Below, piece by piece: positions 16,587 to 26,521 of a DNA stretch of 64,000 bases. The stretch comes from Nesterenkonia lutea. GTDB lineage: Bacteria; Actinomycetota; Actinomycetes; Actinomycetales; Micrococcaceae. Both the position numbers and the translations under genes were made by a program. Location of the stretch: positions 434,001 to 498,000 of the forward strand of contig NZ_JADBED010000001.1 of assembly GCF_014873955.1 (NCBI RefSeq), given 5' to 3'. The notes below the pieces were generated by a model. That model saw only the letters and a list, made by a program, of their open reading frames with translations. It did no database searches and was not told where the DNA came from. How positions within the stretch are numbered: the first letter of the stretch is position 1; each line of letters starts with the position of its first letter.

Positions 16587-17832
16587 ACCGGCACCCCGCA
16601 GCGTGATGCTCAAGGCCGCCCACGCCTCTGCCGCCGAGCTCGTCGACGCGCTCGAGCCGAAGCTGGTCACGGTCCGCAGGGATCTGCATGCCCACCCGGA
16701 GCTGTCCTGGAAGGAGGAGCGCACCACCGAGAAGCTCGCCGCGCATCTGCGCGCCGCCGGGCTGGACCCACAGCTGATGCCCGAGACCACTGGCCTCTAT
16801 GTGGACGTCGGCGAGGGGGAGTTCGCCGCAGGATTCCGCGGTGACATCGATGCCCTGCCGGTGGAGGAGCTCACCGAGCTGCCCTTCGCCTCCACCCACC
16901 CCGGCGTCACCCACGCCTGCGGCCATGACATCCACACCACGGTCGCGCTCGGGGTCGCGCTGAGTCTGCAGCAGCTGCATGAGAACCGGATCGACGACGG
17001 CGACCCCGCCGGCCTGGGCGCCAGCGTGCGGGTGATCTTCCAGCCTGCCGAGGAGACCATGCCCGGCGGAGCCCTGGAGATGGTGCGTCAGGATGTGCTG
17101 AGCCCGCTTCCGCGGATCTTCGCGCTGCACTGCGACCCCCGCATCGACGTGGGAAGGATCGGCACCCGGATCGGGGCCATCACCTCGGCGGCCGATGTGG
17201 TGCGCATCAACGTCGCCGGACGCGGCGGGCACACCTCCCGCCCGCATCTGACCGAAGACATGATCTCCGCGCTGGCACACATCGCCTCCACCGTGCCTGC
17301 CGTGCTCTCCCGGCGCGTGGACGTGCGCTCGGCGGTCTCGCTGGTCTGGGGACAGATCGAGGCCGGCAGCGCGCACAACGCCATCCCCTCCACCGGCACC
17401 CTGGTCGGAACCATGCGGATCCTCGACGCCGATGCCTGGCGCGACGCCGGGAAGCTTCTCGACCAGATCGTCGAGCAGGTCGCCGCGCCCTACGGGGTCG
17501 AGGTCGAGCTCGAGCACATCCGCGGCGTGCCCCCGGTGATCAACAACGAGCGCGAGACCACGCTGCTGGAGAACGCCGGCCGTGAGGTGCTCGGCTCCGA
17601 GGGTCTGGAGCTCGCTCCGCAGTCCATGGGCGGGGAGGACTTCGCCTGGATGACCCAGGAGCTTCCCGGGGCCATGTTCCGGCTGGGCACCAACACCCCC
17701 GGCGGCCCGGAGTTCGATCTGCACCGCGGTGACTACGTCCCGGATGAGCGCGCGATCGGCTATGGGACCAAGATCATGGTGACCACCGCGCTGGGCGCGA
17801 TCCGCGAGCTGCGCCGCACCCAGTCCCGCTGA
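16564..17832 (+). CDS. M20-family amidohydrolase / peptidase
   Basis: A 422-residue zinc amidohydrolase of the M20D/IAA-amino-acid-hydrolase type (AmiB-like in mycobacteria), expected to cleave N-acyl or peptide bonds. Metal and active-site segments are RRDLHAHPELSWKEE, FRGDIDALPV, HACGHDIHTT, FQPAEETMPGGA and, near the C-terminus, SMGGEDFAWM. The lid/dimerisation domain (about residues 215-320) contains RGGHTSRPH. ATG 16564 overlaps manC by 23 bases; ATG 16576 is a possible alternative. The physiological substrate is unknown. The neighbourhood suggests salvage functions but does not define one. Confidence 0.88.
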   Translation: MENPMSSEPAPRSVMLKAAHASAAELVDALEPKLVTVRRDLHAHPELSWKEERTTEKLAAHLRAAGLDPQLMPETTGLYVDVGEGEFAAGFRGDIDALPVEELTELPFASTHPGVTHACGHDIHTTVALGVALSLQQLHENRIDDGDPAGLGASVRVIFQPAEETMPGGALEMVRQDVLSPLPRIFALHCDPRIDVGRIGTRIGAITSAADVVRINVAGRGGHTSRPHLTEDMISALAHIASTVPAVLSRRVDVRSAVSLVWGQIEAGSAHNAIPSTGTLVGTMRILDADAWRDAGKLLDQIVEQVAAPYGVEVELEHIRGVPPVINNERETTLLENAGREVLGSEGLELAPQSMGGEDFAWMTQELPGAMFRLGTNTPGGPEFDLHRGDYVPDERAIGYGTKIMVTTALGAIRELRRTQSR

Positions 17833-17838
17833 GCCTCG

Positions 17839-17844
17839 TAGGAT
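17839..17844 (+). promoter_or_regulatory. Leaderless -10 box for cdd
   Basis: TAGGAT ends seven bases before ATG 17852. It overlaps the in-frame ATG at 17843, which argues that the latter is not the start. Confidence 0.5.
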
Positions 17845-17851
17845 GGCCTCT

Positions 17852-18316
17852 ATGACTCAGGACGATGATTTTCTGACCGGACGGATCGCGCGCATCCCGG
17901 CCCCGGAGCACGACGCCGACTGGGACCGCCTCACCACTCAGGCCAGGATCGCGATGACACGGGCCTATGCCCCCTATTCGAACTACCCGGTGGGCGCCGC
18001 CGCGCTGCTCGAAGATGGGTCGATCATCTCGGGCTGCAATGTGGAGAACGCCTCCTACGGGCTGGGGCTCTGCGCCGAGTGCACCATGATCGGCGCGCTG
18101 CAGATGAACGGCGGCGGCCGGATCGTGGCCTTCACCTGCGTGAACCGCGAGGGCGAGTACATCACGCCCTGCGGGCGCTGCCGGCAGCTGCTCCATGAGT
18201 TCTCCGCCGAGACGATGCACGTGCGCACGGCGAAGGGCGCCACCACGCTGGCGGCCCTGCTTCCCGAGTCCTTCGGCCCGCGTGATCTTGAGATGACCGA
18301 TACGGAGACGACATGA
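17852..18316 (+). CDS. cdd: Cytidine deaminase
   Basis: A 154-residue zinc enzyme converting cytidine and deoxycytidine to uridine forms. The catalytic motif is CAE in LGLCAECTMIGAL, and the two zinc cysteines are in TPCGRCRQLLHEF, the homotetrameric-class arrangement. The nucleoside-binding segment SNYPVGAAALLEDG is present. ATG 17852 is preferred to ATG 17843 because of the -10 box. The last codons overlap the deoA start (ATGA), making cdd-deoA a coupled salvage pair, with adenosine deaminase further downstream. The N-terminus is slightly longer than the minimal family because of an acidic leader. Confidence 0.94.
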   Translation: MTQDDDFLTGRIARIPAPEHDADWDRLTTQARIAMTRAYAPYSNYPVGAAALLEDGSIISGCNVENASYGLGLCAECTMIGALQMNGGGRIVAFTCVNREGEYITPCGRCRQLLHEFSAETMHVRTAKGATTLAALLPESFGPRDLEMTDTETT

Positions 18317-19662
18317 GCCCTGCCGGCCTGACCTACGACCGCTCCGCCCATGACGCCGTGGAGCTGATCCGGACCAAGCGGGACCACGGGCGGCTCTCCC
18401 AGGAGCAGATCGAATGGATGATCGCGGCCTACACCGACGGGTTCGTCGGCGATGAGCAGATGTCGGCGCTGGCCATGGCGATCCTGCTCAACGGCATGAC
18501 CCGTGAGGAGATCGGCCACTGGACCGCGGCGATGATCGCCTCGGGAGAACGGATGGACTTCTCCTCGCTGCGCACCCCCGACGGCGCGCGCCGGCTCACC
18601 GCCGACAAGCACTCCACCGGCGGTGTGGGGGACAAGATCACGCTCCCGCTGGCACCGCTGGTGGCCAGCTTCGGCGTGCCCGTGCCGCAGCTCTCCGGGC
18701 GCGGACTGGGCCACACCGGCGGCACCCTGGACAAGCTCGAATCCATCCCCGGCTGGCAGGCTGAGCTGAGCAACACCGAGCTGCTGCGTCAGCTCGACGA
18801 GGTCAACGCCGTGATCTGCGCAGCAGGCCCGGGTCTGGCTCCCGCCGACAAGAAGCTCTATGCGCTGCGCGATGTCACCGGCACCGTGGAGGCCCTGCCG
18901 CTGATCGCCTCCTCCATCATGTCCAAGAAGATCGCCGAGGGCACGGACGCACTGGTGCTCGACGTCAAGGCAGGCTCCGGGGCGTTCATGAAGTCCCGGG
19001 CGGACGCCGTGGAGCTCGCCCGCACCATGGTCGCGCTGGGCACCGACGCCGGGGTCAGCACCACGGCCCTGCTCACCGAGATGGACACCCCGCTGGGGCT
19101 CACCGCCGGCAACGCCATCGAGGTCGAGGAATCGATTCAGGTGCTCTCCGGCGGCGGCCCTGCCGACATCGTCGAGCTCACCGTGGCACTTGCCCGCGAG
19201 ATGCTCGACGCCGTGGGGATCAGCGGAGTCGACCCGGCAGAGAATCTTCGCAACGGCCGGGCGATGGACTCCTGGCGCCGGATGATCTCCGCCCAGAGCG
19301 GGGACCCGGATGCGGACCTGCCGCAGGCCAGGCACAGCCACACCATCACGGCGGCGGTCTCTGGCACCGTGACCCGGCTGGACGCGATGGCCGTCGGGCT
19401 GGCCGCATGGAGACTCGGCGCAGGACGTGCCCGGAAGCAGGACTCCGTGCAGGCAGGCGCCGGAGTGCGCATGCATGCCAAGCCGGGTGACACGCTCACC
19501 GCAGGCCAGCCGCTGTTCACCCTGCTCACCGACGACGAGCACCGGATCTCCCGCGCCGCGCAGTCGCTCGAGGGGGCGGTGGACGTGGATGCCGACGGCG
19601 GCCCGCATGAGGCCCCGGATCTGGTCTTCGACCGGATCAGCGCGGCAGACCTGACCGACTGA
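18313..19662 (+). CDS. deoA: Thymidine phosphorylase
   Basis: A 449-residue pyrimidine-nucleoside phosphorylase splitting thymidine or deoxyuridine into base and deoxyribose-1-phosphate. Phosphate- and nucleoside-binding motifs are KHSTGGVGDK (about residues 97-106) and the family signature SGRGLGHTGGTLDKLESIPG (about 130-149). The small C-terminal domain (GAGVRMHAKPGDTLTAGQPL) is intact. ATG 18313 overlaps the cdd stop by four bases. The product of cdd (deoxyuridine) is a direct substrate, which explains the pairing. Normal length, no defects. Confidence 0.95.
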   Translation: MSPAGLTYDRSAHDAVELIRTKRDHGRLSQEQIEWMIAAYTDGFVGDEQMSALAMAILLNGMTREEIGHWTAAMIASGERMDFSSLRTPDGARRLTADKHSTGGVGDKITLPLAPLVASFGVPVPQLSGRGLGHTGGTLDKLESIPGWQAELSNTELLRQLDEVNAVICAAGPGLAPADKKLYALRDVTGTVEALPLIASSIMSKKIAEGTDALVLDVKAGSGAFMKSRADAVELARTMVALGTDAGVSTTALLTEMDTPLGLTAGNAIEVEESIQVLSGGGPADIVELTVALAREMLDAVGISGVDPAENLRNGRAMDSWRRMISAQSGDPDADLPQARHSHTITAAVSGTVTRLDAMAVGLAAWRLGAGRARKQDSVQAGAGVRMHAKPGDTLTAGQPLFTLLTDDEHRISRAAQSLEGAVDVDADGGPHEAPDLVFDRISAADLTD

Positions 19663-19672
19663 GGACATCGGC

Positions 19673-20419
19673 ATGGGGCCTGGAGAACTCCTTGATGCCA
19701 TCAACGCGGGCATCCTTGACGCCGCCTCCGGGTGGTGGACGCTGGTGGGGCTGTTCCTGCTGTGCATCATCGACGGCTTCTTCCCGATCGTGCCCTCCGA
19801 CTCTCTGGTGGTCGGTCTGGGCTCGCTCGCGGACGAGCCCGGCACACCGTTCCTGCTCTGGGTGATCCTGGTGGCAGCCGCGGGCGCCCTGCTCGGCGAC
19901 TTCATCGCCTACCGGATAGGCCGCGCCATCGGCCCGATGCGGTTCGGATGGATGCGTCGACCTGCTCCGCAGCGGACGCTGATCTGGGCTCGGCACGAGC
20001 TGGACAAGCGCGGAGTGCTGCTGATCTTCGTGGGCCGCTTCATCCCCGGGGCTCGGGTGGCGATCAACTTCGTCGCCGGCACCACGCGCTTCTCGCTGCG
20101 CCGGTTCCTGATCATCGACCTCATCGCCTCTCTGGTCTGGGCCTCCTACTCGGTGGGCATCGGGGCGATCAGCGCGAACATCTTCGACTCGGTGCTGGTG
20201 GCGATGACCGTCTCGATCTCCGGAGCGGTGCTGCTGGGCTGGATCTTCGACCGCCTCTTCCGACTTCTCGCGGCCTGGCTGGACCGCAAGGGCGTGCACA
20301 TCGACCCTGAGGGCTACCTGGACACTGCGGCGCTTCCTGTGGAGGCGCCGCTGCGGCTGCACCGGGACAGGCGCCATCCCGACGACGACGGCACGCCTCC
20401 TGCTGAATCCTCCCGCTGA
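19673..20419 (+). CDS. DedA-family membrane protein
   Basis: A 248-residue member of the DedA/SNARE-associated superfamily, thought to act as lipid flippases or proton-coupled carriers in envelope maintenance. The membrane-re-entrant motif FFPIVPSDSLVVGLG near residues 38-52 and the second loop FVGRFIPGARVAINFVAGTT near 121-140 (Arg and Pro-Gly conserved) are diagnostic. Four to five hydrophobic segments follow the usual order, and the C-terminal tail of about 40 residues is polar. ATG 19673 has GAGGA upstream at workable spacing. It sits between deoA and add and may be co-transcribed, but has no clear metabolic link to them. Confidence 0.88.
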   Translation: MGPGELLDAINAGILDAASGWWTLVGLFLLCIIDGFFPIVPSDSLVVGLGSLADEPGTPFLLWVILVAAAGALLGDFIAYRIGRAIGPMRFGWMRRPAPQRTLIWARHELDKRGVLLIFVGRFIPGARVAINFVAGTTRFSLRRFLIIDLIASLVWASYSVGIGAISANIFDSVLVAMTVSISGAVLLGWIFDRLFRLLAAWLDRKGVHIDPEGYLDTAALPVEAPLRLHRDRRHPDDDGTPPAESSR

Positions 20420-20477
20420 AACATCCAGCGGGGTGTCCCGGCCGAATCTCCTGGGCGACTTCGGGAGCGGTCCTCGA

Positions 20478-20483
20478 TAGACT
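20478..20483 (+). promoter_or_regulatory. Leaderless -10 box for add
   Basis: TAGACT ends seven bases before ATG 20491; the same hexamer lies before fumC. No ribosome site intervenes. Confidence 0.55.
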
Positions 20484-20490
20484 CGGGCCC

Positions 20491-21642
20491 ATGACTTCCA
20501 CTGCTTCTGATGTCCGCACTGCCGCCGCCCAGCTCGAAGAGCAGCTGCGCAACCTTCCCAAGGTCTCCCTCCATGATCACCTCGACGGATCGCTTCGCCC
20601 GGAGACCCTGATCGAGCTCGCCGCGGAGATCGGTCACGAGCTTCCCGTCCAGGATCCCGAGGAGCTCGCCGAGCGTTTCCGGCAGAACGCAGATGCCGGG
20701 TCGCTGGAGAAGTACCTTGAGGCCTTCGCGCACACCGCAGCGGTGATGCAGACCGCGCAGAACCTGCGCCGGGTGGCCAAGGAATACGTGGAGGACTTGG
20801 CGGCCGACGGCGTCGTCTACTCCGAGGTGCGCTGGGCGCCCGAGCAGCATCAGGAACAGGGGCTGAGCCTGGACGAGGCCGTCGAGGCCGTGCAGTCGGG
20901 CCTGAACGAGGGCATGGAGGCCGTGGCCGAGAAGGACGGCGTGATCGTGGTCGGCCAGCTGGTCACTGCCATGCGTCAGTCCGACCGCGCCTCCGAAGCG
21001 GTGGAGCTCGCGCTGCGCCACCGTGATCAGGGCGTGGTCGGCTTCGACATCGCCGGACCCGAGGCTGGCTTCCCGCCGAGCCGATTCGCCGACGCCTTCA
21101 CCCGACTGGCCAGCGAGATGCTTCCCGCCACGGTCCACGCCGGCGAGGGCGACGGCATCGAGTCGGTCCGTGACGCACTGGTCTCCGGGCGCGCCCAGCG
21201 CCTGGGCCACGGTGTGCGCGTGGCCGATGACATCAGCGTCATCGAGAGCGAGCCGGACTCGGCGGCCGGTGAAGAGGTCTTCCAGGTGGAGCTGGGGCCG
21301 GTCGCGCGCTGGGTGCGTGACCGCCAGATCCACCTCGAAGTCAGCCCCACCTCCAATCTGCAGACCGGTGCCATCGCGGGCTTCGCCGAGAGCGGGAAGC
21401 CCGAGCTCAGCGATCACCCCTTCGACATGCTCTACCAGCTCGGCTTCAACGTCGGTGTCAACACCGACAACCGGCTGGTCTCCGGCGTCACGCTCTCCGG
21501 AGAGCTGGCGCTGCTCGCGAGCACCTTCGACTATGGGCTCGCCGAGCTTGCTGACTTCCAGATCAACGCGCTGGAGTCCTCCTTCATCGGTCATGAGGAG
21601 CGCGAGGCGCTCGCGGCCATGATCCTCGAAGCCTGGCAGTGA
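20491..21642 (+). CDS. add: Adenosine deaminase
   Basis: A 383-residue zinc enzyme of the amidohydrolase fold that deaminates adenosine and deoxyadenosine to inosine forms. Metal and catalytic motifs are HDHLDGS near residue 28, VHAGEG near 212-217 (the catalytic Glu), QRLGHGVRV with its His, and SPTSN followed by VNTDNRLVSG with the metal Asp. A short extra segment (about 250-262, rich in Glu, Asp and Ala) interrupts the barrel between LGHG and SPTSN, as in actinobacterial enzymes. Its stop overlaps the GTG of the MazG gene. Confidence 0.95.
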   Translation: MTSTASDVRTAAAQLEEQLRNLPKVSLHDHLDGSLRPETLIELAAEIGHELPVQDPEELAERFRQNADAGSLEKYLEAFAHTAAVMQTAQNLRRVAKEYVEDLAADGVVYSEVRWAPEQHQEQGLSLDEAVEAVQSGLNEGMEAVAEKDGVIVVGQLVTAMRQSDRASEAVELALRHRDQGVVGFDIAGPEAGFPPSRFADAFTRLASEMLPATVHAGEGDGIESVRDALVSGRAQRLGHGVRVADDISVIESEPDSAAGEEVFQVELGPVARWVRDRQIHLEVSPTSNLQTGAIAGFAESGKPELSDHPFDMLYQLGFNVGVNTDNRLVSGVTLSGELALLASTFDYGLAELADFQINALESSFIGHEEREALAAMILEAWQ

Positions 21643-22463
21643 CCCGCCCGGAGCCAGCGGCCCCGACGGTGACCTCGTCCAGCGTGATGACCTCCCCCGC
21701 AGCGGCGAGCTCTCCGGCGGAGGGGGCGCAGATCAGCGCGCTGCGCTGGGTCATCGCCCGGCTGCGCGAGCACTGCCCGTGGACCTCCCAGCTGACCCAC
21801 GCCGACCTCACCGAGTACCTGGTGGAGGAGGCCTATGAGGTGCTGGAGGAGATCGAGGCCGGGAGCCTCGATGAGGGTCTGCGCAAGGAGATGGGGGACC
21901 TGCTCTTCCAGGTCGCGCTGCACTCCCAGCTTGCCCAGGAGCGCGGCAGCTTTGACCTCGACGGTGTGGCGGAGGCCATCACGGCCAAGCTCGTGCGGCG
22001 CAGTCCTCATGTCTTCACCGCCGACGGACAGCTCGCAGTGGATCCCGCAGCCACCGTGGAGCAGGTGGAGGCGGCCTGGACACGGATCAAGGCTGACGAG
22101 AAGGCGGACGAGAAGGCGAGCGAGGCGGAGGAGAGAGCTGGCGGCGCAGCGAATGAGAACGCCGCGGAGCCGCCGGTTCACCACCAGCGGGAGACGGATC
22201 TGGACGGGGCCTCCGAGAGCCACCTGGCCGGCGTCGTCGGCTCGCTTCCCGCGCACCTGCCCGCGCTCGCCAAGGCGGCCAAGGTCATCGATCGGCTCGG
22301 ACGCGCCAGCGGTGAACATCTTCCGCCCCGGGCCGGTGAGCCGCCGTCCGCGGCTGACGAGGAAGAGCTCGGTGAACTACTCTTTGCTGTGGTGCGCACC
22401 GCACGCGCGAACGGACAGGATCCGGAGCGCGCGCTGCGCAGTCACCTCAACCGACTGAGCTGA
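21639..22463 (+). CDS. mazG: MazG-type nucleoside triphosphate pyrophosphohydrolase
   Basis: A 274-residue all-alpha NTP pyrophosphatase that hydrolyses (often aberrant) NTPs to NMP and pyrophosphate. The metal-binding pattern EEAYEVLEEIE followed by KEMGDLLFQVALH (about residues 66-95) is the MazG signature EExxE plus ExxD. There is a second, weaker copy after a charged, low-complexity linker (about 145-185, rich in Glu, Ala and Asp), where EEELGELLFAVVR resembles ExxD. This is the tandem-domain layout of actinobacterial MazG. GTG 21639 overlaps the add stop (GTGA). It lies upstream of eno, as in many actinomycetes. Confidence 0.9.
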   Translation: MTRPEPAAPTVTSSSVMTSPAAASSPAEGAQISALRWVIARLREHCPWTSQLTHADLTEYLVEEAYEVLEEIEAGSLDEGLRKEMGDLLFQVALHSQLAQERGSFDLDGVAEAITAKLVRRSPHVFTADGQLAVDPAATVEQVEAAWTRIKADEKADEKASEAEERAGGAANENAAEPPVHHQRETDLDGASESHLAGVVGSLPAHLPALAKAAKVIDRLGRASGEHLPPRAGEPPSAADEEELGELLFAVVRTARANGQDPERALRSHLNRLS

Positions 22464-22502
22464 ACAGCCGGAACGGCGCGGAACTGCGCGGAGCTGCGCT
22501 GA

Positions 22503-23873
<1,371 letters not shown>

Positions 23874-23974
23874 GCAGCGCCAGCTCGATGAGGCGCGGCT
23901 GAGCAGCGCGGGCTCAGTCCGCACCGCCTGAGCAGAAGCAGCTGACGGGCGACGCCTGCTCAGCTGTGCTGCCT

Positions 23975-24042
23975 GGACGGGGTGTGGGCCATGGAGCGCC
24001 GGTTTCGACCGGTGAGCTCCACGGTCCGCACCCCGTCCTTTT
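23975..24042 (+). terminator. Branched intrinsic terminator after eno
   Basis: A 13-bp outer stem (GGACGGGGTGTGG with CCGCACCCCGTCC, one G-T) encloses an inner hairpin CCGGT-TTCG-ACCGG flanked by GGAGC/GCTCC. A TTTT run follows at once. It is about 100 bases past the enolase stop. Confidence 0.8.
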
Positions 24043-24136
24043 CATGCGCGTGTCAGAACTCGGCGGCGTCGCCGGGTGCAGATATCGTGAGAAGCCACGC
24101 CTACTTCCCTCTTCCCCCTCAAGGCGGTGACATCTC

Positions 24137-24712
24137 GTGCCGAACAGACGCGCATCCTCCTCGGAGGTCAAAGCCCGTGCGGCCCAGGCGCGTCGGCTGG
24201 CCGAGCGCGAACAGGTCTCCGGTGAGATCCGGACCCCCGCAGACATCACCGCCCGGCGCGTGAAGCGCGCCGGCGGCTCCTCCGCCTCAGGCTCGGCGAA
24301 GACCCCGGTCAGTGCTGCCACCACAGTGCCCGAGCGAACGTTTCCAGGCCGGATGATCGTGCTGAGCATCGTCGTGCTGGTGGTCATCTCCTTCCTCGTG
24401 CCCACAGTGCACAGCTTCTTCCAGCAGCGCTCCGAGATGCTCGAGCTCGAGGCGCAGATCGCTGCGGAGCGCCAGGAGCAGGCGCAGCTGCAGTCCGAGC
24501 TGCTGCGCTGGGACGATCCGGACTTCGTCCGTCAGCAGGCCCGCGAGCGGATCAACCTGGTCATGCCGGGGGAGCGGCGCTACCAGGTCATGGGAACTGC
24601 GGAGGAGCCTTCCGTCGAGGCGGCGGAGCTGGACTCCGCCGAGGTGCGTCAGGACCTGCCCTGGGCAGAGGCCCTCTGGGACTCCCTGGTCCGCTCCGCC
24701 GCCACCGACTGA
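24137..24712 (+). CDS. Septum formation initiator FtsB/DivIC family protein
   Basis: A 191-residue single-pass membrane protein. A basic cytoplasmic N-tail of about 70 residues is followed by the helix MIVLSIVVLVVISFLVPTVH (about 74-93). An extracytoplasmic coiled coil comes next (RSEMLELEAQIAAERQEQAQ), then the conserved WDDPDFVRQQARERINLVMPGE of DivIC/FtsB. These proteins bridge FtsQ and FtsL in the divisome. GTG 24137 is preceded by AAGGCGG, and TATCGT at 24083-24088 is a possible -10. It lies between eno and DUF501, the expected place. The C-terminal acidic tail is variable. Confidence 0.9.
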   Translation: MPNRRASSSEVKARAAQARRLAEREQVSGEIRTPADITARRVKRAGGSSASGSAKTPVSAATTVPERTFPGRMIVLSIVVLVVISFLVPTVHSFFQQRSEMLELEAQIAAERQEQAQLQSELLRWDDPDFVRQQARERINLVMPGERRYQVMGTAEEPSVEAAELDSAEVRQDLPWAEALWDSLVRSAATD

Positions 24713-24731
24713 GCTGTCCAGGTCTGTGAAG

Positions 24732-24737
24732 TAAGCT
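24732..24737 (+). promoter_or_regulatory. Leaderless -10 box for the DUF501 gene
   Basis: TAAGCT ends eight bases before GTG 24746, with only GGGGCCCC between. Confidence 0.45.
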
Positions 24738-24745
24738 GGGGCCCC

Positions 24746-25399
24746 GTGAACTCGACTCTGCCTCGCCCCAGCGATCTGGACACCCTCAGCCTGCAGCTGA
24801 GCAGGCCCGTGCGCGACGTCGTCGAGATCCCTGCCCGCTGTGTCTGCGGCAACCCGCTGGTCGCCGCCACCGCCCCGCGGCTGAGCAACGGCATCCCGTT
24901 CCCCACCACGTTCTACCTGACTCATCCTGCTGCCACCGCCGCGGTCTCCCGGCTGGAGGCCGCCGGCGTGATGGCCGAGATGACCCAGCGGCTCAGCACC
25001 GAGGCTGACCTCGCCGCCGCGCACCGCGCAGCACACGAGAACTACCTCGCTGAGCGGGAGCGCATCCGCGTGCTCGCCGGACTGGATCCCGTCTGGGAGA
25101 TCGAAGGGGTCAGTGCAGGCGGCATGCCCGAACGGGTCAAATGCCTGCACGTGCTGGTCGGACATTCACTCGCCGTCGGACGCGGAATCAATCTGCTGGG
25201 GGACGAGGGACTTGACCGCATCGCGGAGAGCTGGACGCCGGAGACCTGCACCTGCGCCCAGTCCTGGGACCATGAGGCCCCCGTCCCACAGCGAGATCTC
25301 AGCCGCCACGTGCGCCGCGCGAACCAGGGCTTCGCCCGGCAGCAGACCTCATCCAGCGAAGACGCGCCCCGCTCGCAGCCCGAAGAGGAGAACGCATAG
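24746..25399 (+). CDS. DUF501 domain protein
   Basis: A 217-residue protein of the DUF501 family, which always lies near eno/ftsB/ppx in actinobacteria and has no known biochemical role. Conserved features are CVCGNPLVAATAPRL near residues 28-42, PFPTTFYLTHPAAT with the Thr-His-Pro core near 52-65, and GGMPERVKCLHVLVGHSLA near 124-142 with paired Cys-Leu-His. Those cysteines and histidines suggest a metal or redox site, but that is inference. The C-terminal 40 residues are polar and poorly conserved. GTG 24746 follows a -10-like box. The ppx start is 76 bases downstream. Confidence 0.88.
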   Translation: MNSTLPRPSDLDTLSLQLSRPVRDVVEIPARCVCGNPLVAATAPRLSNGIPFPTTFYLTHPAATAAVSRLEAAGVMAEMTQRLSTEADLAAAHRAAHENYLAERERIRVLAGLDPVWEIEGVSAGGMPERVKCLHVLVGHSLAVGRGINLLGDEGLDRIAESWTPETCTCAQSWDHEAPVPQRDLSRHVRRANQGFARQQTSSSEDAPRSQPEEENA

Positions 25400-25474
25400 A
25401 GTGCTGCCAGAGCTCTCCGTGAGACAGTCAGACCGCCGAACATCGAAGAACGCACGCCAGGAAGAGGACACCCC

Positions 25475-26521
25475 ATGAGAGTTGCTGCCATCGACTGCGG
25501 GACCAACTCCATCCGCCTGCTCATCGCCGATGTCGACGAGGCCGGCCGCGTCACCGATGTGGTGCGACAGATGACTGTGGTCCGACTGGGCGAAGGAGTG
25601 GACGAGACCGGAGAGTTCTCCGCAGACGCCCTGGACCGCACCTTCGCCGCCGTGGACAGCTATGCAGCGCTGATCCGCCGTCACCAGGTCGAGGCCGTGC
25701 GCTTCGTGGCGACCTCAGCCTCCCGCGATGTGGCCAACCGCGAGGAGTTCATGACCGGCGTGGAGCACCGGCTGGGTGTGGAGCCCGAGGTGATCCGCGG
25801 CAGCGAGGAGGCGGGACTCTCCTTCGCCGGGGCGGCCTCGGTGCTGGACTGGGACGCCCAGCGCAAGATCCTCGTGGTCGATCTGGGCGGCGGCTCCACC
25901 GAGTTCGTCCTGGGCACCTCAGCCGGGGTCGAGCACGCCATCTCCACGGACATGGGCTGCGTCCGCTTCAGCGAACGGCATATGCGCACCGACCCGCCCA
26001 CCGACACTGAACAATCCATGACCGCCTTCGAGACCCTCTCCTTCCTGGAGAACGTCTCCGAGGTCATGCCGCTGCACGAGACCGAGGTGGTCATCGGGGT
26101 CGCCGGAACTGTGACCACGGTGGCCGCGCATGCGCTCGAGCTCGAGGACTACGAGCCGGACCTGATCCACGGCGCCGAGATCGATCTCGACCGGATCCAC
26201 CAGTCCGTGGAGGAGCTTGTGCACGCCACCCGCGAGGCGCGCGCCCAGATGCCGATCATGCACCCCGGCCGGGTCGACGTCATCGGTGCCGGGGCGCTGA
26301 TCTGGGGCACCATCCTGGACTACCTGAACAAGGTGACCGAGGGACGGATCGTCTCCGCCGTCGCCTCCGAGCACGACATCCTCGACGGCATCGCGATGTC
26401 CCTGGCGCACACCCGCGCCCAGACCACCGGTGCCGACGCCCAGGCCACCCGCGCCCAGACCAGCGACGCCCAGACCACCGCTGCCGACGCCGAGACCACC
26501 GATGCCGAGGCACCTGCATGA
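25475..26521 (+). CDS. ppx: Ppx/GppA-family phosphatase (exopolyphosphatase)
   Basis: A 348-residue member of the actin-fold Ppx/GppA family, hydrolysing polyphosphate ends or pppGpp. Motifs are VAAIDCGTNSIRLLIAD at the N-terminus, RFVATSASRDVANREEF, LVVDLGGGSTEFVLG (phosphate loop) and VIGVAGTVTTVAA. It is the short two-domain form common in actinobacteria. ATG 25475 follows AGGAAGAGG. The last 40 residues are a low-complexity tail of repeated Ala-Gln-Thr-(Thr/Ser)-x-Ala-Asp-Ala units that varies from family members. Its stop overlaps the start of the subtilisin gene (ATGA). Confidence 0.92.
   Translation: MRVAAIDCGTNSIRLLIADVDEAGRVTDVVRQMTVVRLGEGVDETGEFSADALDRTFAAVDSYAALIRRHQVEAVRFVATSASRDVANREEFMTGVEHRLGVEPEVIRGSEEAGLSFAGAASVLDWDAQRKILVVDLGGGSTEFVLGTSAGVEHAISTDMGCVRFSERHMRTDPPTDTEQSMTAFETLSFLENVSEVMPLHETEVVIGVAGTVTTVAAHALELEDYEPDLIHGAEIDLDRIHQSVEELVHATREARAQMPIMHPGRVDVIGAGALIWGTILDYLNKVTEGRIVSAVASEHDILDGIAMSLAHTRAQTTGADAQATRAQTSDAQTTAADAETTDAEAPA

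Noticed and set aside
18055..19905. A 616-codon open frame opposite cdd and deoA
   Set aside because: Both genes underneath have complete catalytic motifs; the antisense frame has none and no promoter or ribosome site.
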